A DNA stretch of 64,000 bases from the NCBI RefSeq assembly GCF_001590795.1, contig NZ_JXDL01000001.1:1084863-1148862 (forward strand), read 5' to 3'. The notes below the pieces were generated by a model that made no database searches, was not told the DNA's origin, and saw only the letters and a list, made by a program, of their open reading frames with translations. Both the position numbers and the translations under genes were made by a program. This document shows positions 8,666 to 16,535 of the stretch, in pieces. How positions within the stretch are numbered: position 1 is the first letter of the stretch; every line of letters begins with the position of its first letter. The stretch is from Bradyrhizobium sp. AT1. GTDB lineage: Bacteria; Pseudomonadota; Alphaproteobacteria; Rhizobiales; Xanthobacteraceae.

Positions 8666-10255
8666 TCACTTCGCGGGCGAGGTCTCGTCGACCCAGAGGT
8701 CCTCGACGTTCTGGTGGGTCAGCTCCGTCGCATTGAGCTGAACGCCCTTGAGCCACGGCTGCACCGCCATGACCGCCTTGTTGTAGTTGAAGAACCAGAC
8801 CGGCGCTTCCTCATAGAGCAGCGCATTGGCCTTTTGCAGCAGCTGGATGCGCTTGGCGGGATCGTCGGCCTGTCCGGCCTCGTCGACCATCTTGTCGAAA
8901 TCGGCGTTCTTGAAGGTGGTGTAGTTGCAGGCCGGCTGCGGCGTCGACGAATGGAAGCATTTGAGGGCAGCCAGCGGATCCGGCCCGCTCGCCTGGGAAT
9001 AGATGAAGGCCTGGTAGTCGCCGGTGCGAACCACCTCCGCAAGCACCGCGGTCTCGACCTGCTTGACCTTGGCCTTGATGCCGACCTTGTCCAGCATCGG
9101 GATCACGGCCGAGACGATCGGCAAGCCCCAGCTCTCGTTCTGGCTGGTGGTCCATTCGAACTCGAAGCCGTTGGGGTAGCCGGCCTCGGTGAGCAGCTGC
9201 TTGGCCTTGGCGGGATCGTGAGCATACGGCTTCATCGCCTTGTCGTAGGCCGGCGAGGTCAGCGGCAGCCAGCTGGTGGCACGATAGGCCTTGCCCTTGA
9301 CCAGCTTGTTGATGATCAGATCGGTGTCGATCGCGTAGTTGATCGCCTGCCTGACGCGCTTGTCGGCGAACGGCTTGAATGAGGGATTCATCCCCATGTA
9401 GCGCGTGAAGACCTCGGCGACCTCGACGATGGTGCCCTTGAGATTGGCGTCCGATTGATAGGCGACGTATTGCGCAGGCCCAAGCACCGAGGTGTCGATC
9501 TCCTTGTTGCGGAAGGCGACATCGCGCGCGGCGGCCTCGGCCATGATCGACACGGTAACCTTGTCGGCATAGGGCTTGCCGGGCTTGTAGAACCGGTCCC
9601 ACCGCTCCAGCACGATGCGCGATCCCGGTACGTGCTCGACGAATTTGAACGGTCCGAGACCGATCGGATGCTGGATGAAGCTCTCCTTGGCGCCCTCGTC
9701 GGCGGGATAGATCGAGGTCAGCGCGGTGAAGAAGTAGAAGCCGGGATCGACCTTCTCGGTCAGCTTCATCTCGATGGTGAAATCATCGATCTTCTTCAGG
9801 CCGGAGATTTCCTTGGCCTGGCCCTTCTCGACCGCGGCCGCGCCCTCGATCACGCGGACGAAACGCGCACCGGGAAAGGCCTTGGTGCCGTCCATGATGC
9901 GGGTGTAGGACCAGATGACGTCGTCCGCCGTCATCTTGCGGCCGTTGTGGAAATAGGCGTCATCGCGCAGCTTGAAGGTGTGAACGAGACCGCCCCCCGA
10001 GACGGCGTCCTCCTTGGCCAGTTCCAGAACCGGTTTGCCTTCCGCCGAATTCCAGATGTAGAGCGAGCGATGCAGCGCCTTGGCGTAGATCTCGTCCTGG
10101 GCGCGCTGGGTGGTGTGAATGTCGAGACTGGTGAAACTCGAGCCATAAGGCGCGGTCATGCGGATGGTTCCGCCCTTGCGCGGCGTCTGCGCCTCCACTG
10201 ACCCGGCGAGCGCCAGCCCCACCCCCGCGACGATCGCGATCATCCTGAACATCAT
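8666..10255 (-). CDS. Periplasmic peptide-binding protein of ABC importer (SBP_bac_5, DppA-like)
   Basis: About 529 residues. A signal peptide (MIAIVAGVGLALAGSVEA, cleavage near Ala-Gln at residues 22-23) precedes a family-5 solute-binding fold. Visible landmarks include the GGTIRMTAPYG start, KLRDDAYFHNGRKMTADDV and the C-terminal APVWFFNYNKAVMA segment. Two adjacent ATGs (10255 and 10252) are possible; the GGGGGA ribosome site is better spaced for the second. It captures the substrate in the periplasm and delivers it to the permease pair encoded next. Family members bind di- and oligopeptides, but also nickel, heme or opines, so the ligand is uncertain. Confidence 0.92.
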   Translation of the reverse strand: MMFRMIAIVAGVGLALAGSVEAQTPRKGGTIRMTAPYGSSFTSLDIHTTQRAQDEIYAKALHRSLYIWNSAEGKPVLELAKEDAVSGGGLVHTFKLRDDAYFHNGRKMTADDVIWSYTRIMDGTKAFPGARFVRVIEGAAAVEKGQAKEISGLKKIDDFTIEMKLTEKVDPGFYFFTALTSIYPADEGAKESFIQHPIGLGPFKFVEHVPGSRIVLERWDRFYKPGKPYADKVTVSIMAEAAARDVAFRNKEIDTSVLGPAQYVAYQSDANLKGTIVEVAEVFTRYMGMNPSFKPFADKRVRQAINYAIDTDLIINKLVKGKAYRATSWLPLTSPAYDKAMKPYAHDPAKAKQLLTEAGYPNGFEFEWTTSQNESWGLPIVSAVIPMLDKVGIKAKVKQVETAVLAEVVRTGDYQAFIYSQASGPDPLAALKCFHSSTPQPACNYTTFKNADFDKMVDEAGQADDPAKRIQLLQKANALLYEEAPVWFFNYNKAVMAVQPWLKGVQLNATELTHQNVEDLWVDETSPAK

Positions 10256-10540
10256 GTGTCCCCCAACAACGCAGGTGCATGCCGATCAGAGATTTGATCA
10301 TTCGCAGCCTGTCGAATGCAAGCTTCGTTTTTGATGGAGACCAATGTCTGTTCCGGGAGGCCGGGTTTCAACGCGGAGACCTCCGAGACCGGGTTGCATC
10401 CCCGCAGCGATACAAGCCGACGATTGACGCGGTGCGTCATCAGCCGGCCGGGACAAGTGAACATTTTTCGCAGCCAACGCGACCAAGCTGTGGATCGTCA
10501 CCTGAGCCCCGGAAATCGCGAAAACAGGGATCGCGGAAAC

Positions 10541-11425
10541 ATGAAACGCCGAAAGCTAGGTTTTCTACTCGCCTGCAGTCTGGTCGCCGCGACGGCGGCG
10601 ATGGCGATCCCGGTGACGCCGGACCCCGTTCGCGACCGCCCGACCAACACCATCCATATCAACTGGTCCCACACCACGCGGTCCAACGGCTATGTCGACG
10701 ATACATGGTGGGCGCTCAGGGAACGTTGCACGCCGGACAATCTTGGCGAACGCCTGCTCTGCGATGCCATCGGGCTGTTGGCTGGGGCCACCAGCCGGAC
10801 GTTCGAGGCCAAGATGTCCGACGATTTGGGCCTGCCGCTCGCCGACCGCTGGGGCCTGATGACTGCGAAGAATTCACCCTTCATCCGGTCGGCTCACGTC
10901 GAAACGCCGCTTGGTCTTGCGGCCGTGCTCGGCTTCTATCGCGCCGCACTCGATCAGCGCGGCTGGACTGAAAACGATGGCGCGGTCGTCGAGGCTGAGA
11001 GGGCCGTTGTCGCCTTCACGACGTCGGATGGGCCGGGGCTGCTCCGGCTTGGCCGTCAGAACAACGTGACGATTGCCGACCTGTCGCTGCGCAAGGTGCT
11101 GGCCGCAACGTCCGGCATCCGGCCGGCGCCGGACCGAGTGATGCTGTTGGTCGGCAACAAGACGGATGAAGCTGCCGATATCACCGTCAACGAGCGAACC
11201 ATCAGACTGGAGGCTCGCGCCGGAGAGGACCTGACGGATTCCGACGCCGCCGCAGGCAGGCTGCCTGATAGCCAGAAGATCGATCTGCCGCCGGGCAGGT
11301 ACAAGGTCACGCTCGAGCTCGAAGGCCGCGCGGCGCAGCAGCGCGAGTTCGAGGTCGCGGCCAACGAAACCTGGGGCCTGCTGGTCGGCCCCGATGGGGC
11401 CCCGCTTCCGTTGCGGCTGTATTAG
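10541..11425 (+). CDS. Secreted protein of unknown function
   Basis: I do not recognise this 294-residue protein. The ATG at 10541 is preceded by AGGGA and begins a clear signal peptide (KRRKLGFLLACSLVAATAAM, Ala-rich end); the longer open frame upstream has no such logic. The mature part has a region around HINWSHTTRSNGYVDDTWWA, then a mid-region about a residue following FYRAALDQRGW that resembles small periplasmic sensor-like folds. A C-terminal beta-rich part ends in KIDLPPGRYKVTLELEG, as in carbohydrate-binding-like or PEGA-type sandwich repeats. It is monocistronic, divergent from the peptide importer and convergent with mtnK. Export to the periplasm is inferred from the leader; function is unknown. 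Confidence 0.75.
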   Translation: MKRRKLGFLLACSLVAATAAMAIPVTPDPVRDRPTNTIHINWSHTTRSNGYVDDTWWALRERCTPDNLGERLLCDAIGLLAGATSRTFEAKMSDDLGLPLADRWGLMTAKNSPFIRSAHVETPLGLAAVLGFYRAALDQRGWTENDGAVVEAERAVVAFTTSDGPGLLRLGRQNNVTIADLSLRKVLAATSGIRPAPDRVMLLVGNKTDEAADITVNERTIRLEARAGEDLTDSDAAAGRLPDSQKIDLPPGRYKVTLELEGRAAQQREFEVAANETWGLLVGPDGAPLPLRLY

Positions 11426-11446
11426 CGTTCCGCAACAATCCCTCCC

Positions 11447-11500
11447 CGTCATTGCGAGCGAAGCTCCCCCCACGACATTGCGAGGAGCGCTCGCGACGGA
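11447..11500. repeat. Dispersed intergenic repeat (CGTCATTGCGAGC type)
   Basis: The gap between two convergent genes contains CGTCATTGCGAGCGAAGC followed closely by a partial second copy (CATTGCGAGGAGCGCTCGCGACG). This motif is, to my knowledge, one of the commonest short extragenic repeats in Bradyrhizobium and related genomes. Both neighbouring genes end here, so it may work as a boundary hairpin. Confidence 0.5.
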
Positions 11501-11528
11501 GCATGCGGGTGCGCCCCGCACAACATCT

Positions 11529-12815
11529 TCAGCCGGACAATTCCGGCTGCCAGTCCTTCAGCTTTCGTGCAGCCCCCGTAACATCGGCGATCACCCGAAA
11601 CGCCGCGGCCTCCACCATCATCCCGCGCGCGAGCCGCACGGCGCGCGCCTCACTCACCGCCCGCTTCCGAGCATCCTCGATCAGCTCGAAATCGATGTTG
11701 TGGGCGAGACCGAAGATGCGGCGGATGATTTTCGCTGCGGCGAAGCCGACCGTCTCAGTGAACAGGCGCTGCATGTAGGCTTGCCGCTCGGCCTCCAGCC
11801 GCGCGGCGCCCTTCTCACCGGCGAAGAGCGAGATCGGATAGGCATCGCCGGTGCCTTGCGCGCGCCAGAGCTCGAGGAATTTCCGGGCGAACTCGCTCCA
11901 CACCGTTTCCACGGTCTGCAGCACCCAGGCCTCGAACGCGGCCCGCTCGCCCGGCGCACGCTCATGGCCGGCGGAGGCGAAATAGGCCATCAGGAGATTG
12001 GCGAGCACCGCGCCGACGTCGAAGCCCATCGGACCATAGAACGCGAATTCCGGGTCGATCACCCGCGTCTGGCTCTCCGTGACCATGATCGAGCCGGTGT
12101 GGAGGTCGCCGTGCAGCAGCGCCTCCGGGCTCGCCATGAATTTCAGCTTCAGCCGGGAGATGGCGACGTGCAGGTCCATGTCGTCGCGGAGCTCCGCGGC
12201 GAGGCCGTCGAGATAGGGCGCGGTCCAGCGGTTCTGCTCGGCGATGCGATAGGGATCGGTGAAGATCAAATCCTCGGTGATCTTGCAGAGCGCGTGGTTG
12301 CCGGCGAAAGCCGCGATGCCCTCCTTCTTTTCGGCCGCGGACAGCGCGAGATCGGAGGTGAAGAACAGCGTCCGCGCCATGAAGGTGGTGATGTCATCGA
12401 CGAAGCCCGGATATTGCGTTCCCGCAACCAGTCCCTTGCGCATGATGATATGGGGCTCGAGCAGCTCCATCACCGTCAGTGCCAGCGCCTCGTTGTGATG
12501 CAGCAAAGCCGGCACGAGGCCGGACGCGAGCTCGGCCTGCTTCGACAGCGCCAGATATTCGTAATGGGCCCGCGACAGCGGCAGCGGCCAGCTTTCGCCG
12601 ACGAGGCGGACATAAGGCAGCGCCTGCTTCACGGCGATACCGCCGTTCGTGCCCTTGACGATGAAGACGAGGTTCAGATTGCCGTCGCCGACCTCGGTGA
12701 TTGCCCAGTGGGCGGGATCGCCGCCGAGGAGCGTTTTCAAGTCCGGCAGGCCTGCGAGATAATCCCGCAAGGCCGCCTCATGCAGAATCCGGTAGTCCTC
12801 CCGCTCCTGCGTCAT
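11529..12815 (-). CDS. mtnK: 5-methylthioribose kinase
   Basis: A 428-residue cytoplasmic kinase of the APH-like fold. Landmarks are ITEVGDGNLNLVFIVKG (nucleotide loop), the lysine in GGIAVKQALPYVR, the catalytic HGDLHTGSI and the metal-binding DPEF. All match MtnK, which phosphorylates methylthioribose in the methionine salvage route. MtnK is usually next to mtnA; no mtnA is adjacent here, so its partner must be elsewhere or absent. Length is normal (about 420). The ATG at 12815 is the only sensible start. The gene ends in a convergent gap with a repeat and starts just downstream of another repeat element. Confidence 0.9.
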   Translation of the reverse strand: MTQEREDYRILHEAALRDYLAGLPDLKTLLGGDPAHWAITEVGDGNLNLVFIVKGTNGGIAVKQALPYVRLVGESWPLPLSRAHYEYLALSKQAELASGLVPALLHHNEALALTVMELLEPHIIMRKGLVAGTQYPGFVDDITTFMARTLFFTSDLALSAAEKKEGIAAFAGNHALCKITEDLIFTDPYRIAEQNRWTAPYLDGLAAELRDDMDLHVAISRLKLKFMASPEALLHGDLHTGSIMVTESQTRVIDPEFAFYGPMGFDVGAVLANLLMAYFASAGHERAPGERAAFEAWVLQTVETVWSEFARKFLELWRAQGTGDAYPISLFAGEKGAARLEAERQAYMQRLFTETVGFAAAKIIRRIFGLAHNIDFELIEDARKRAVSEARAVRLARGMMVEAAAFRVIADVTGAARKLKDWQPELSG

Positions 12816-12840
12816 GACGATCCCATCCCATTCCTATTTT

Positions 12841-12909
12841 GAGCATGATCTTTCGGAAAACCGCTTCACACTTTGCGCTAGCGCGGCCCTCCGGGTCCGG
12901 AGCATGCTC
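12841..12909. repeat. Bradyrhizobium-type palindromic repeat, copy A
   Basis: The element is bounded by GAGCATG (12841-12847) and CATGCTC (12903-12909). Its core CGGAAAACCGCTTCACACTTT is the reverse complement of the core of copy B at 14007-14053 (AAGTGTGAAGCGGTTTTCCG). Two related copies within 1.2 kb, in opposite orientation and both between genes, support a dispersed repeat family. It fills the gap between mtnK and the small anchored-protein gene. Confidence 0.75.
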
Positions 12910-12924
12910 TGCAGGGCCGGATCG

Positions 12925-13272
12925 TTACTCCCGCTCCAGGAAGCTCGAGCCGATCTCGGCCTTTCTTTTGATGGGATCGTAATCACAATAAACGAGATCC
13001 GCCACCAGCGTGTAGCTGGCGCTGACATTGTATTTGTCTGTTTTGACCGAGTTCAGGCCGATCACCGAGGTGCTCTTGCCGCCGTTCCATTTGAACGGGG
13101 TCGAGCTCTTAGCCTGCTCGCAGGCTGCGACGGCCTCGTTGAAGACATAGCCCTCGACGAAAGCCTTCAGCGTGCGCACCTGCACCGCCATCCTCCATTC
13201 GACATAGCCGATGGCACCAAGGCCGGCGACGATCAGCACCAGAAGCGCGACGACGATGCGTTGAAAAGTCAT
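12925..13272 (-). CDS. Small membrane-anchored protein of unknown function
   Basis: A 115-residue protein starting at the ATG at 13272, preceded by an exceptionally strong GGGGGGA ribosome site. One N-terminal hydrophobic helix (IVVALLVLIVAGLGAIGYVEW) is followed by a polar domain with two cysteines (residues about 51 and 96), which would lie in the periplasm and could pair. I recognise no family. It is the last gene of the long nuo-birA-rnj-mce run, 28 nt after the DUF1467 gene. The location suggests co-transcription but says little about its job. Confidence 0.7.
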   Translation of the reverse strand: MTFQRIVVALLVLIVAGLGAIGYVEWRMAVQVRTLKAFVEGYVFNEAVAACEQAKSSTPFKWNGGKSTSVIGLNSVKTDKYNVSASYTLVADLVYCDYDPIKRKAEIGSSFLERE

Positions 13273-13300
13273 TCGTCCCCCCAAAAGCAAAACCAAAAAT

Positions 13301-13576
13301 TTAAAACGGCATCCCCATCAGCTTCGACAGGCGCTCGATGGAGAGATAGCCGGCGTGATAGGCGACCATGGCGATCCCGTAAATGATCGCGGAGATGATC
13401 GTGGTCCAGATCAGCTTGCCGCCCATCCGCGTCAGGATCGGCGCGCCGGGATCGGTGCCGGGCGCGCCGACGCCGTCCTCGTGTTGGCTGCGCACGCCGA
13501 ACGGCAGCGTCAGGAACAGCGCGACCCACCAGATGACGAAGTAGATCGCGATCGCGGTCGATATCTGGATGGCCAT
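13301..13576 (-). CDS. DUF1467 family small membrane protein
   Basis: A 91-residue protein with two hydrophobic helices (ISTAIAIYFVIWWVALFLTL near the N terminus, then LIWTTIISAIIYGIAMVAY) joined by a loop with the segment PFGVRSQHE. Size, order of helices and this loop match DUF1467. In many alphaproteobacteria that family sits directly after methylmalonyl-CoA epimerase, as it does here (9 nt gap). Its function is unknown. Confidence 0.85.
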   Translation of the reverse strand: MAIQISTAIAIYFVIWWVALFLTLPFGVRSQHEDGVGAPGTDPGAPILTRMGGKLIWTTIISAIIYGIAMVAYHAGYLSIERLSKLMGMPF

Positions 13577-13585
13577 GGGACGGCC

Positions 13586-13990
13586 TTATGCCTGCTCGAT
13601 TTCGACCAGCGCGCCGGAAAAATCCTTCGGGTGCAGGAACAGCACCGGCTTGCCGTGGGCACCGATCTTCGGCACGCCGTCGCCGAGCACCCTCGCCCCC
13701 TCCTTCACCAGCGTGTCGCGCGAAGCGATGATGTCGACGACCTCGTAACAGACATGGTGGATGCCGCCGTCGGGGTTGCGCTCGACGAATTTTGCGATCG
13801 GCGAGGCCTCGCCGAGCGGCTCGATGAACTCGATCTTGGTGTTGGGGAGCGTGGCGAACACCGTGATGACGCCGTGCTCGGGCAGCGGCACGGCATCCGA
13901 GATCTGCGCGCCGAACGCGGCGCCATAGATCCTGGCCGCCTTGACGGCATCCTTGGTCGCGATCGCGACGTGGTTGAGCCGGCCCAGCAT
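13586..13990 (-). CDS. mce: Methylmalonyl-CoA epimerase
   Basis: A 134-residue protein of the glyoxalase/VOC fold. It interconverts (2R)- and (2S)-methylmalonyl-CoA in propionyl-CoA degradation, upstream of the B12-dependent mutase. The metal-ligand positions of the family are visible: His in LNHVAIAT (residue 7), His in GIHHVCYEV and Glu in GALVEIEQA near the C terminus. Length is normal. The gene is separated from rnj by 67 nt that contain a palindromic repeat; the DUF1467 gene follows after 9 nt. The biotin ligase two genes upstream serves biotin carboxylases such as propionyl-CoA carboxylase, a plausible functional link. Confidence 0.93.
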   Translation of the reverse strand: MLGRLNHVAIATKDAVKAARIYGAAFGAQISDAVPLPEHGVITVFATLPNTKIEFIEPLGEASPIAKFVERNPDGGIHHVCYEVVDIIASRDTLVKEGARVLGDGVPKIGAHGKPVLFLHPKDFSGALVEIEQA

Positions 13991-14006
13991 GGTTGTTCTC
14001 CCTTAA

Positions 14007-14053
14007 GGCATGATCCGGAAAAGTGTGAAGCGGTTTTCCGAGAAGATCATGCC
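14007..14053. repeat. Bradyrhizobium-type palindromic repeat, copy B
   Basis: Perfect terminal inverted repeats GGCATGATC (14007-14015) and GATCATGCC (14045-14053) flank a core AAGTGTGAAGCGGTTTTCCG that matches copy A (12841-12909) in inverse orientation. It sits between rnj and mce inside the long transcription unit, so it would be transcribed and could fold into a processing or stability hairpin. Confidence 0.8.
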
Positions 14054-14057
14054 CAGA

Positions 14058-15728
14058 CTAGACTGTCAGTACGTGTACCAGACAGGGGGGCTTTTTGCCC
14101 CAATGTTCGTTAATCACGGCCCGGACAGCGCGTCGCACCGACTCCGCCAGCGCATCCGCATCGCGGCGGCGCGCTTTCGGCAGGCCCTCGATGGTGGAGA
14201 CCACGGCATCGAAGACGATGTCGTCGAAGGGCTCGCCGGCCCGGTTCTTCTCGGGGATGCCGACCAGATCGACCTCGGGATCGTCGGCGAGCTCGCCCTG
14301 CTCGGTCATGGCGATGGCGACGAAGGCGCAGCCGGAGAACGCCATGCGGCGGCGCTCGACCACGGCGCGCGACTTGGAATCCTCCAAAATCGTGCCGTCC
14401 TTGTAGAGACGGCCCGAGGGCACCTCGCCGACGATGCCGGGATCGCCGGGGCCGAGCTTGACGAGGTCGCCGTTGCGGCAGACCAGCACGCGCTGCACGC
14501 CGGCGGCGCGCGCCAGCTTGGCGTGCTCGTGCAGATGCAGGGCCTCGCCATGGACGGGGATCAGGAGCTGCGGTTTCGTCCAGGCGATCAGGTCGCGCAA
14601 TTCGTCGCGACGGGGATGGCCGGAGACGTGGACCAGCGCGTCGCGGTCGGTGATGATCTCGACGCCCTGCAGCACCAGATTGTTGACGATCGAGCCGACC
14701 GCCTTCTCGTTGCCCGGGATGGTGCGCGAGGAGAAGATGACGCAGTCGCCGCGGTTGAGCGTGATCTCGGGGTGGTCGTCATTGGCGATGCGCGCCAGCG
14801 CGGCGCGCGGCTCGCCCTGGCTGCCGGTGCAGAGCGCCAGCACCTTGTCCTGCGGCAGATGGCCGTAGATCTCGGGCGAGCGGAAATTCTGCACGCCGTC
14901 GAGATAGCCGGTCTCGCGCGCGACCTGCACCACGCGCTCCATGGCACGGCCGACGACGACGACCTCGCGATCGGCGGCTTTGGCGGCGGCGGCCACGGCC
15001 TTGATGCGCGCGACGTTGGAGGCGAAGGTCGTGACCGCGACGCGGCCCTTGGCCGATTTCACGAGGTCGATGATGGTGCGGGCGACCTCGGCTTCCGAGG
15101 GCGAGCGGCCGTCGCGCACCGCGTTGGTGGAATCGCCAATCAGGGCGAGCAGGCCCTCTTCGCCGAGCTCGCGCAGCCGCTTCTCGTCGGTCGGACGCCC
15201 CAGCGTCGGGGTCGGGTCGATCTTCCAGTCGCCGGTGTGCAGCACCGTGCCGGCCGAGGTGTGGATCGCCAGCGCGTGCGCCTCGGGAATGGAGTGCGCG
15301 ACGGGGATGAACTCGACGTTGAACGGGCCGACGTCGACGCGGCCGCCCGACGGCACCACCGTCACCGGGATCTTCGGCGCATTGCGCTCGGCGGCACATT
15401 TGGCCTCGAACAAGGCGGCGCTGAACTGCGTCGCGTAGATCGGGCATTTCAGCTTCGGCCAGAGATCGATGATGGCGCCGAAATGGTCCTCGTGAGCGTG
15501 GGTCAGCACCAGGCCCATCAGGTTCTTGCGTTCCTTCTCCAGGAAGGAGATGTCCGGCATGATCAGGTCGATGCCCGGCAGATGCTCCTCGTCACCGAAG
15601 GAGACGCCGAGATCGACCGCCATCCAGGCGCGCTGCTGGCGGCTCCCAAGGCCGTAGATCGACAGGTTCATGCCGATCTCGCCGACGCCGCCGAGCGGCG
15701 CAAACACCAGTTCTTCAGGCTTCGCCAT
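14058..15728 (-). CDS. rnj: Ribonuclease J
   Basis: A 556-residue metallo-beta-lactamase/beta-CASP ribonuclease that processes and degrades RNA, including 5'-to-3' exonucleolysis and rRNA maturation. The zinc motif THAHEDH lies at residues 76-82; later motifs include HSIPEAHALAI, the HTGDWKID segment, GSQGEP and the C-terminal HVSGHPRRDEL. A C-terminal domain of about 100 residues follows. I use the ATG at 15728, which overlaps the birA stop as TGATG; a GTG one codon upstream is possible. Position after birA in the complex I run is a common alphaproteobacterial arrangement. Length matches family members. Confidence 0.95.
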   Translation of the reverse strand: MAKPEELVFAPLGGVGEIGMNLSIYGLGSRQQRAWMAVDLGVSFGDEEHLPGIDLIMPDISFLEKERKNLMGLVLTHAHEDHFGAIIDLWPKLKCPIYATQFSAALFEAKCAAERNAPKIPVTVVPSGGRVDVGPFNVEFIPVAHSIPEAHALAIHTSAGTVLHTGDWKIDPTPTLGRPTDEKRLRELGEEGLLALIGDSTNAVRDGRSPSEAEVARTIIDLVKSAKGRVAVTTFASNVARIKAVAAAAKAADREVVVVGRAMERVVQVARETGYLDGVQNFRSPEIYGHLPQDKVLALCTGSQGEPRAALARIANDDHPEITLNRGDCVIFSSRTIPGNEKAVGSIVNNLVLQGVEIITDRDALVHVSGHPRRDELRDLIAWTKPQLLIPVHGEALHLHEHAKLARAAGVQRVLVCRNGDLVKLGPGDPGIVGEVPSGRLYKDGTILEDSKSRAVVERRRMAFSGCAFVAIAMTEQGELADDPEVDLVGIPEKNRAGEPFDDIVFDAVVSTIEGLPKARRRDADALAESVRRAVRAVINEHWGKKPPCLVHVLTV

Positions 15729-16534
15729 CACGCAGCTCCCACGGAGGCGACCGGACCGAAGAACACCTCGCCCGCGGCGACCGGCACGCGGCGGCCCTCC
15801 GCGGTTCGGACGATCAGGCAGCCGGTGTCGTCGATGGTGTCAAAAATGCCTTCCAGCGTCATCGTCCCCGTATGGATCGCGACCTTCTCGCCAAGACCCG
15901 CGGCGCGCTCGAGCCACAGCTTTCGGATCTCGGCAAAGCCGCTTCCATTGGCCCAGATGCCGCGGAATTCGACCCAGGCGTCGGAGAGCGCCGCGAACAG
16001 CTCCTCCGCGCTGATCTGGACGCCCAGTGCGGCCAGCGAGACGGCGGGCGTTGGCGTCCCCTCGGGCGCAGCGACGACATTGGTGCCGATGCCGACGACG
16101 ATGGCGAGGCGGTCGCCGATGGCCTCCGCCTCCAACCCGATGCCAACCAGCTTCTTGCCGTTGGCCAGGACGTCATTGGGCCATTTCAGGGCGTAGCGGG
16201 GACGGCCTTCGCCGAGGCGCAGCGCAGCTTCGAGGCTGACCTTCTCCAGCGCGGCCTCTTCGGCGAGGCCTGCGGCAAAGCCGATGGTGGCGGCAACCGC
16301 CGGCGCTACGTCCAGGACTTCGAGCACGCTGGCGGCGAGATTGCCGCGCGGCGCGATCCAGGGGCGCTGACGACGGCCACGGCCGGCGGTTTGCTCCGAC
16401 GTCACGAACCACATCGGGCCGCGTTCGCCAGCCCTGGCGCGCTCGATCGCCTCGGTGTTGGTCGAGCCGGTCCGTTCGAACGCCGCGAGCTTGTAGCCCG
16501 CGGATGATGCGCGAGGACCGAGCGCGAAAGCCAT
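15728..16534 (-). CDS. birA: Biotin--[acetyl-CoA-carboxylase] ligase
   Basis: A 268-residue enzyme that makes biotinyl-AMP and attaches biotin to carrier lysines of carboxylases. The biotin/ATP loop GRGRRQRPW is at residues 51-59, KWPNDVL at 117-123, and the KLVGIGLE strand follows. There is no N-terminal HTH, so this is the monofunctional (group I) type and not a repressor. Its start lies 1 nt after the nuoN stop, and its own stop overlaps the rnj start, so it is translated as part of the nuo run. Confidence 0.95.
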   Translation of the reverse strand: MAFALGPRASSAGYKLAAFERTGSTNTEAIERARAGERGPMWFVTSEQTAGRGRRQRPWIAPRGNLAASVLEVLDVAPAVAATIGFAAGLAEEAALEKVSLEAALRLGEGRPRYALKWPNDVLANGKKLVGIGLEAEAIGDRLAIVVGIGTNVVAAPEGTPTPAVSLAALGVQISAEELFAALSDAWVEFRGIWANGSGFAEIRKLWLERAAGLGEKVAIHTGTMTLEGIFDTIDDTGCLIVRTAEGRRVPVAAGEVFFGPVASVGAA

Positions 16535-16535
16535 C

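Noticed and set aside
14010..16196. A 728-codon plus-strand open frame antisense to rnj and birA
   Set aside because: It is a shadow frame; both opposite genes have intact catalytic motifs, and the frame has no recognisable domain.
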